Shown: positions 58,300-64,000 of the stretch, piece after piece | Numbering within the stretch: the stretch's first letter is position 1 | Layout: the number at the start of each line of letters is the position of its first letter | NCBI GenBank assembly: GCA_037043455.1 | Contig: JAWPHD010005564.1 | Location: forward strand, 62,001-126,000 | DNA: 64,000 bases | DNA from: Cyrtodaria siliqua | Taxonomy: Eukaryota > Mollusca > Bivalvia > Adapedonta > Hiatellidae | Direction of reading: 5' to 3' | Program-made: the position numbers and the translations under genes | The notes under the pieces: generated by a model | What the model saw: the letters and a program-made list of their open reading frames with translations, nothing else | What the model was told of the DNA's origin: nothing | Databases searched by the model: none

Positions 58300-58505
58300 G
58301 CATGTGCACCCATATTTATAGGTGCACCTGTAAAAGTATAGGTGCACCTATATATTTTATAGGTGCACCTATATATTTTATGGGTGCACCGACAATTTTA
58401 TGGGTGCACCTATAATTTTACAGGTGCACCCATAAAAAGTATAGGTGCACCTATATTTTTTATAGGTGCACCTACACTTTTCTGTAGGTGCACCTACATC
58501 TGTAG
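58300..58505. repeat. Right GGTGCACC array
   Basis: About ten GGTGCACC-type sites at roughly 20-base spacing, the mirror of the left array; the outer flank ATCTGTAGTTTTGACCCCGA is its inverse. Confidence 0.9.
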
Positions 58506-58529
58506 TTTTGACCCCGATCGTACACCATA

Positions 58530-59317
58530 TAAAACAGAGGGGTTTTCTCAACAGGCAATACGCCTTGAATGCTCGACCTCACTATATATAGGCCAATGAA
58601 ATTTATTATTGACACTACATGAACTTGTAGGGAAAAGCGGGTGGCCTGCCACTACTACAAAACATCGACCGTCATATATAGCCTAAAATGTACTGAAAAT
58701 AACGTACACCACAATTCATCCAAACAACCAACCATCAATATTTTATAAATTTATTAAACTAGTTGGCATACATGATATGATGAGATGGTTTGCACAGCAA
58801 TATATCATTTCTACACACGACCAGTTATTCGCCATGCTTCCATTTCTAAGCCTCACCTTATAAAGTTGATATTCGATCCATACCATCTTTGCAAACTGGT
58901 TTAATTAACTTAATATTTTTTGCATTTTCTTGATACTTTCCTTTGAAACTAATAGCATCTAATCTCGAATATACTTCATTCTTCAAGTAGGTGGTACTAT
59001 TTACGCTCGGCTGTGCACGCATAGAAAGTGACTATTCCGCTTTAAGGAGGTGGACGGACTGTACGCACTGCATGCAGATACTGCGCTTGCATCCGGTGTA
59101 TCTTAATTAACAGAAAATGGATATTCCACTGCATGACAGTAGTGATTTCTCTTTTCCATTTTGTTATCATTATAATTGTTGCTGATACCTTTATAGCGAC
59201 GGGAAAATAATGTAAATTCAACAATTAATTGGCTTTTTTTCGCTGTTTATTCGGTTCTGCCGGTATTAAATGGAAAAATCCACGGAGCGTTTTTTTCCCG
59301 GCGTTATGCGGTTTTAA
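58530..59317. other. Non-coding stretch
   Basis: No gene or element recognised. The 60-codon frame 59224-59042 (minus) has no recognisable domain. Confidence 0.35.
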
Positions 59318-59471
59318 ACGCCGGTAATCAATGGCAAACTTACCATAAAGCACTAACGCGATTCATGGATTACGCCATTTACTACCGACGTTTAAAACAG
59401 CATAAACGCCGAAAAAGTGCAAAACAATTCTTTAATAATGAGCACTCATGTATTACATACATTGTAAAAGA

Positions 59472-60012
59472 AACTAGTTGGGTGTTCCGCGGAACAGGTG
59501 TGTCGCATGTCAGCGCTTTAAAAGTATAACAAGTTTTTTTGGACCCGAATAAATGACCTTGGCAAACTGGCCCAACTAAGTTTTCGTGAAGAAAACAAAT
59601 GAGTATTTAACCCATACAATGAGCTTCAGTGTGCCCTTGGCCTTTATATTTTAGTATGACCATGTCGATGTTGTCATGACAAGTATATATTGAAAGACTG
59701 ATGAAGAAATAAAAATAATTGAGAAAGTTATAGCCAACGTTAATTTTTGGTGAAGGAAAAAAAGAGTATTTAACCCATATAATGACCTTCAGTGTGACCT
59801 TGACCTTTATATTTTAGTATGGTTATGTCGATATTGTCATGATGAGTATATATTGAAAGTTTAATGATGACATATCAAGAAATGAGAAAGTTATAGCCAA
59901 CGTTATGTTTTCGTGACGGACTGACGGACTGACGGACAGACTGACGGACGGACGGACGGACGACAAAGTGATCCCTATGTATAGCATTTTTCTTCGAAAA
60001 GGCGAAACAAAA
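59472..60012 (+). mobile_element. Insertion in the left arm ending in a GACGG run
   Basis: The right arm lacks it and reads straight through AAAGAAAAAACTAACC (inverse), showing the empty site. The insert holds two related units (around TGACCTTG..CTTTATATTTTAGTAT, about 59630 and 59790) and ends in a CTGACGGACGGACGGACGGA run at about 59940-59965. GAAAC at both edges may be a target duplication. Confidence 0.6.
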
Positions 60013-60282
60013 ACTAACCTTCAATAGTGGCGGCCTCATAGGGTTAACTGATAAATTTGATTGTTCTAGTGTGCATTCAAGGCGATAAGCGCACGCGCTG
60101 CACGATCTTTCAGTTTTTCAGTATTAAAAGTCAGATATTGATATAAAAGTTAGTACAATTTGAGTTTTCAGTACTACTAAATACATTTATTGGTGCAAAA
60201 AAATCAACAGTTATGATTATGTAAAGCAATTTATTTGCACTATTCAAATGTGTAAAAAGTTAAAAAATAAATAACAAAATGC

Positions 60283-60595
60283 CGTGACTTAAAAAAAAGA
60301 GCAAAATTGCCGTTTGACTCTTTAAATGTATCCTGCGTAACCTATGATAGCACAAATTGCTGTCCCGCAATGAATATTCTTGTAAATAATGGGTAGTTTT
60401 AGTTTCATTCATTATATTTGGATCATCTAAAATAGGAAATATCAATATTTTCCACACCACAAAAACACACATTAAGAATTGACAGTTTCTCACTTTACAA
60501 TTCGAGCTCCCAGTGGGATTCGAACCCGCAGGGGTGTGAGGCGAGACAGTTTTAGACGCAGCGTCTTCCCTATCTCTGCTACGGCGGCAATTTTA
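60283..60595 (-). mobile_element. tRNA-derived SINE in the left arm
   Basis: The minus-strand head has TAGCAGAGATAGGGAAGACG (A-box region) and GCGGGTTCGAATCCCACTGG (B-box). The body runs through TTTGTGGTGTGGAAAATATT to a core with GACAGCAATTTGTGCTATC, ending at AAACGGCAATTTTGCTC. Confidence 0.75.
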
Positions 60596-61224
60596 GGTGA
60601 TAAAAGTGTATTTATCATGAACTAAGGCGGATTCAGGGATAAGGCGGAACCAGCACTCCCATCCTCTAAAATCCCACAAATATACCCTATACATGCCGGA
60701 TTACCTGGGGCGCGCGCCATTTCTACTGCTAGTCATTATTGGATTTAACATAACATTATTCTGGAGAAATACAACATAATTCACTAAACGTCATGTAGAA
60801 AAACATTTTATTACGAAGGATCCTCCGCTGCCCCCGCCTCCACCCCTCCCACACACAAATACTCAAACCAAAATCTTGGATCTGCATCTGATGTGTGCCC
60901 TCCTCTCAAAACGTTTTCAGTGAACTATTATTCAGGCAAGCCCCTTTAAAACTCTAGCCGTGTCTGGGTGGTTGTATCGAAGACTGTATTAAGAAAAAAT
61001 AGTTTGACAGGTCGATGCACATGAGGTATAAAAAAAAGTTCTACAGGGCGTTAAGTGAATTCTGTTAAATCCATGATGACTAACAGTAGGAGTGACGCGC
61101 GCCCCAGGTAATCCGGCATGCATGTTATACTTGTGGGATTTTAAGGGGGTCGGGTTGCTGGGTCTGCCTTATCCCTGTATTCGCCTTAGTACATGATAAA
61201 TGCACTTTTATCCCCTATGTCTTA

Positions 61225-61545
61225 CCCTAAAATTGCCGCAGTATCCGGGATAGTAAAGACGCTGCGTCTATAACTGTCTCGCCTCTCACTCCTGCGGGTG
61301 CGAATCCCACTGGGAGCTCGAATTGTCAAGTGAGAAGTGTCAAGTCTTAATCTGTTTTTTGTGGTGTGGAAAAATATGGATATTTCCTATTTAAGATGGT
61401 CTAAATATAATGAGTGAAACTAAAACTACCCATTTTTTACAAGAATATTCATTGTGGGACAGCAATTTGTGCTATCCTAGGTTGCGCACCAGGATATATT
61501 TAAAGAGTCAAACGGCAATTTTGCTCTTTTTTTAAGTCACGGCAT
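61225..61545 (+). mobile_element. tRNA-derived SINE in the right arm
   Basis: The mirror copy of the SINE at 60283-60595, on the plus strand. The B-box is changed to GCGGGTGCGAATCCC. The core reads GTGCTATCCTAGGTTGCGCA and keeps the CACCAGG that the left copy has lost. Confidence 0.75.
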
Positions 61546-62005
61546 TCTGTTGTGTTTTTGTTGTGTTTTTTTTTTTTTAACTTTTTACACATTTGAATAG
61601 TGCAAATAAATTGCTTTACATATTCCTAACTATTGATTATTTTGCAACAATAAATGTTTTTAAACCTATGGTAGTACTGAAAACTCAAATTGTACTACCT
61701 TTTATTTCAACATCTGACTTTACTGAATACAAAACCCTGTGGGGTTTAGAAAAACTGAAAGATCGTGCAGCGCGTGCGCTTATCGCCTTGAATGCACACT
61801 AGAACAATCAAATTGATCAGCTAACCCTAACATCGAATGGATGAGGCCGCCACTATTGAGGTTAGTTTTTTCTTTTACAATGGATGTAGTACATGGTTGC
61901 TCATTTATTAAGGAATTGTTTCGCATTTTCTTCGTCAATAGTAAATGGCGTAATCCACGAATCGCGTTAGTGCTTTATGGTAAATTTGCCATTGATTACT
62001 GACGT

Positions 62006-62704
62006 ACAGGTCTATTGAGGCTTGTGAATGTTTTGTCGCTAATATACATGTAATAGTAATGATTACATGCTACAGTAGACTGGTTTATGAAAACGTCATT
62101 TCAGCAAGTGAAATGGTAACCTTTCAACATTACAAAATATGTGTTTATCCATTCAAGTTTTTCAGACGAGTTCTCTAGGAATTCAAGTTGTAAAGCATGC
62201 TTATTACCACTTACATGAGTCACAGTCTGTTAACCATAGACAGATATAATACCCATATAAGAGTCAGCTGCCTTCGGCAGCTGAATAAAAGTATTAAGCC
62301 GTGAAGGTGGGACAATTTTATTTGAAATTCAGATTTATACGGTGTTTGTTTAATGTGTATAAACGGTAAATACTTATCTAACGATATAAAGTTGAAATGC
62401 ACATATGCTATTCAATTACAGAGTTACAAGCTATTACAGAATCGAGTATAAAGGCTGTTACTTTCGTATTACAAAGCTGTATATATTACACGGCTGGTTA
62501 TCAGTGGAGCTACCTCCGTTTGGAGGTATACGCAAAAGTGCTCCATCACCACTTCCGAGGGAGTTCCCACGCCAAAAAATAAAGGCAAACAATGTGGATA
62601 TACTTGCTATTTCTTCGTTAAATAGTTTATTTGTATTGATATGCAAAATGGGAATGCAGTTTCGTGTGGTTATGTTAAAGCATCGCACGCGACCCGTAAA
62701 CCTT
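62006..62704. other. Non-coding stretch with a hairpin
   Basis: A tight stem TCAGCTGCC / GGCAGCTGA with a TTC loop at 62264-62284 is followed by AATAAAAG. No gene; overlapping frames at 62397-62725 contradict each other. Confidence 0.45.
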
Positions 62705-63965
62705 CTCGAAAGATGTCTAATTTGACGTCAGGGACTGTTAGCCCTTTCGAACTTTGCTGTTTTTCTCAACCTGATCGTCGCCACCGACCATTTCCCCATT
62801 TCTTTGCTTATTTACGCTACATATTGACATAAACACATCAAATATCAACCAGTAGGTGTCCGTATATTGCATTTTGACAAAATAATAACACGGAGAACGT
62901 TTTACGGGGAGAATTACGCGATTTCCTAAAAGAGATAGCTCCAATGTCAGAGAGATAGTTCCATTGCTATGGAGATACATGTAGCACCAATAACAACTTC
63001 AGGATGTCAATTTTTATATCTGCGCATGACATTCTTGTTTAAAACACTATTTACGTACCAAAATCATTCATACCCTATTGAATTTTACCAAAATTATCCG
63101 CCCATTTATACTTAAAATTTCTTTTCTCATTTATTAGATTTTCAGTTAAAATGAATTTAATAAATGAAAAATAATTCTGGTAAAATGCATAAAAGAGTTA
63201 TGGTGCTTGTCACATATGGTTGTGTAATGATGATAAATACGTATGCCAAGTTTAAAAGGTTTTGGTCAAATGTTGTTTGGAATATGCCTGTACATTCAAC
63301 ATTTTAACTAAAAAATCTAATTAAAAAAAAGAGATTATTCAGACAAAATACAGATCTTGTCATATACCATTTTGTAATAATAAGGAACATGTGTGCCAAG
63401 TTTCAAAGCTTTGGGATAACGTATTTTGGGAAATGAGGAAAATATAAATTAACCAAAAACTTCAACAAAAATGTCAAAACGCGTAGACGAACATACATAC
63501 ATCCATACAGACAGACATATAGATTTGCTAATCCGGCTAAAATCTGTCAACAACAGACATATTTGCACGAATGTGATGACGTCATATACGAAACCAGTAC
63601 ATAGTTGATGCACCAATGATGTTGGTATGTAAATTGTGTTTAAAACAACAAATACACTGTGGTAAAACAATGACATCCTTGTCATTATTGTTATCTCCAA
63701 AGCACTGGAACTATCTCTGTGGCATTGGCACTATCTCTTTTAAGAAATCGCGTATTTCTCCCCCCTGAACGTTCTCCGTGTTAATATCTTGTTAACAGAC
63801 AATATACGGACACCTACAGGTTGATATTTGATGTGTAATGTCGATATGTAACGTAAATAGGCAAACAAATGGGTAAAAACGTCCGTGCCGACGATCAGGT
63901 TGAGAAACAACTGCAAAGTTCGCAAGGGCTAAAAGTTCCTCACGTCAAATTAGGCATCTTTCGAG
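62705..63965. mobile_element. Inverted-repeat element, about 1.26 kb
   Basis: The left arm 62705-62978 and right arm 63691-63965 are inverted copies: CTCGAAAGATGTCTAATTTG at one end, CAAATTAGGCATCTTTCGAG at the other; GTGTCCGTATATTGC against its inverse inside. The centre has two related pieces (GCCAAGTTTAAAAGGTTTTG near 63245, GCCAAGTTTCAAAGCTTTGG near 63394) and a CATACATACATCCATACAGA / CAGACAT run near 63490-63515. No coding capacity. Confidence 0.82.
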
Positions 63966-64000
63966 AAAAAAATTGCGCCGTGTGTGAATTTAAACATAAC

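Larger units (their letters stand above)
53802..58529. mobile_element. 4.7-kb element bounded by inverted arrays of GGTGCACC
   Basis: The outer ends TATGGTGTAGGATCGGGGTC (53802) and GACCCCGATCGTACACCATA (58510-58529) are inverted, with one difference. Just inside each is an array of about ten units of roughly 20 bases with the palindromic core GGTGCACC and AT spacers (53835-54090 and 58300-58500). The interior of about 4.2 kb has no large frame but contains two SINEs, a MITE and part of another inverted-repeat element. Inner edges also match weakly (CTTTTTGACCCCCC against CTTTTGACCCTG). The ends look like a DNA transposon with sub-terminal protein-binding repeats. Confidence 0.7.
59318..62005. 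mobile_element. Large inverted-repeat element (arms about 0.95-1.5 kb)
   Basis: The left arm 59318-60803 and right arm 61036-62005 pair along their length around a loop of about 230 bases. Landmarks: GGTAATCAATGGCAAACTTA (59323) against the inverse at 61982-62001; AGGCGATAAGCGCACGCGCT (60080) against 61779-61798; GGATTACCTGGGGCGCGCGC (60697) against 61099-61118. Each arm carries one copy of the same SINE. The left arm alone has an extra piece of about 540 bases (59472-60012). Arms differ at perhaps one base in ten, so this is an old palindrome or an assembly of two facing copies. Confidence 0.82.

Noticed and set aside
62397..62832. Cluster of short overlapping frames on both strands
   Set aside because: Frames contradict each other and partly lie in the inverted-repeat arm; no recognisable product.

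Overview
This window looks like AT-rich animal nuclear DNA, most probably from a mollusc and plausibly a bivalve. The evidence is several tRNA-headed SINEs, LINE reverse transcriptase remains, mariner-type and foldback elements, repeats ending in ACGG/GACGG runs, and almost no long reading frames. The species cannot be named from the sequence alone. The exception is the left end (1-4803), which is packed with intronless frames in the manner of a virus.

Layout. (1) 1-5131: part of an integrated virus-like element. It has six tightly spaced genes on both strands, two divergent pairs with tiny AT-only intergenic regions, and a 90-bp direct repeat with hairpins at its right edge. The genes look structural: a capsid-like N-terminus running off the window, a coiled-coil/membrane protein, a conserved 388-aa protein of unknown role, a capsid or penton-like protein, a fibre-like protein and a small two-pass membrane protein. 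No polymerase, integrase, ATPase or protease is visible, so the element either continues to the left or is incomplete. (2) 5212-8850: a minisatellite of about 80 units of 44/45 bp. (3) 9566-12370: a dead LINE on the minus strand. (4) 13.1-13.6 kb: a tRNA-like sequence and a small inverted-repeat element. (5) 14.12-25.76 kb: a head-to-tail duplication of a segment of about 5.7-6.0 kb, each copy holding a LINE 5' fragment and a pyrimidine-rich minisatellite. (6) 25.8-33.3 kb: mostly non-coding, with SINEs and small repeats. (7) 33.3-36.5 kb: a MITE followed by a 2.56-kb foldback element that carries a SINE and an RT scrap. (8) 37.6-46.2 kb: three LINE remnants, one split by an insertion. (9) 46.6-48.9 kb: tandem modules of about 320 bp. 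(10) 49.0-50.1 kb: an intact intronless frame resembling a Golgi glycosyltransferase, with a possible host exon beside it on the other strand. (11) 51.15-53.0 kb: a mariner-ended non-autonomous element with two others inside. (12) 53.80-58.53 kb: a 4.7-kb element bounded by inverted arrays of the palindrome GGTGCACC. (13) 59.3-62.0 and 62.7-63.97 kb: two large inverted-repeat elements.

The only frames I would defend as protein genes are the six of the virus-like block and the glycosyltransferase-like frame. Nearly everything else is repeat. The best candidates for something undescribed are the virus-like block, the GTGCAC-array element and the 2.56-kb foldback element. All family assignments rest on motif recognition by eye; no database search was made.
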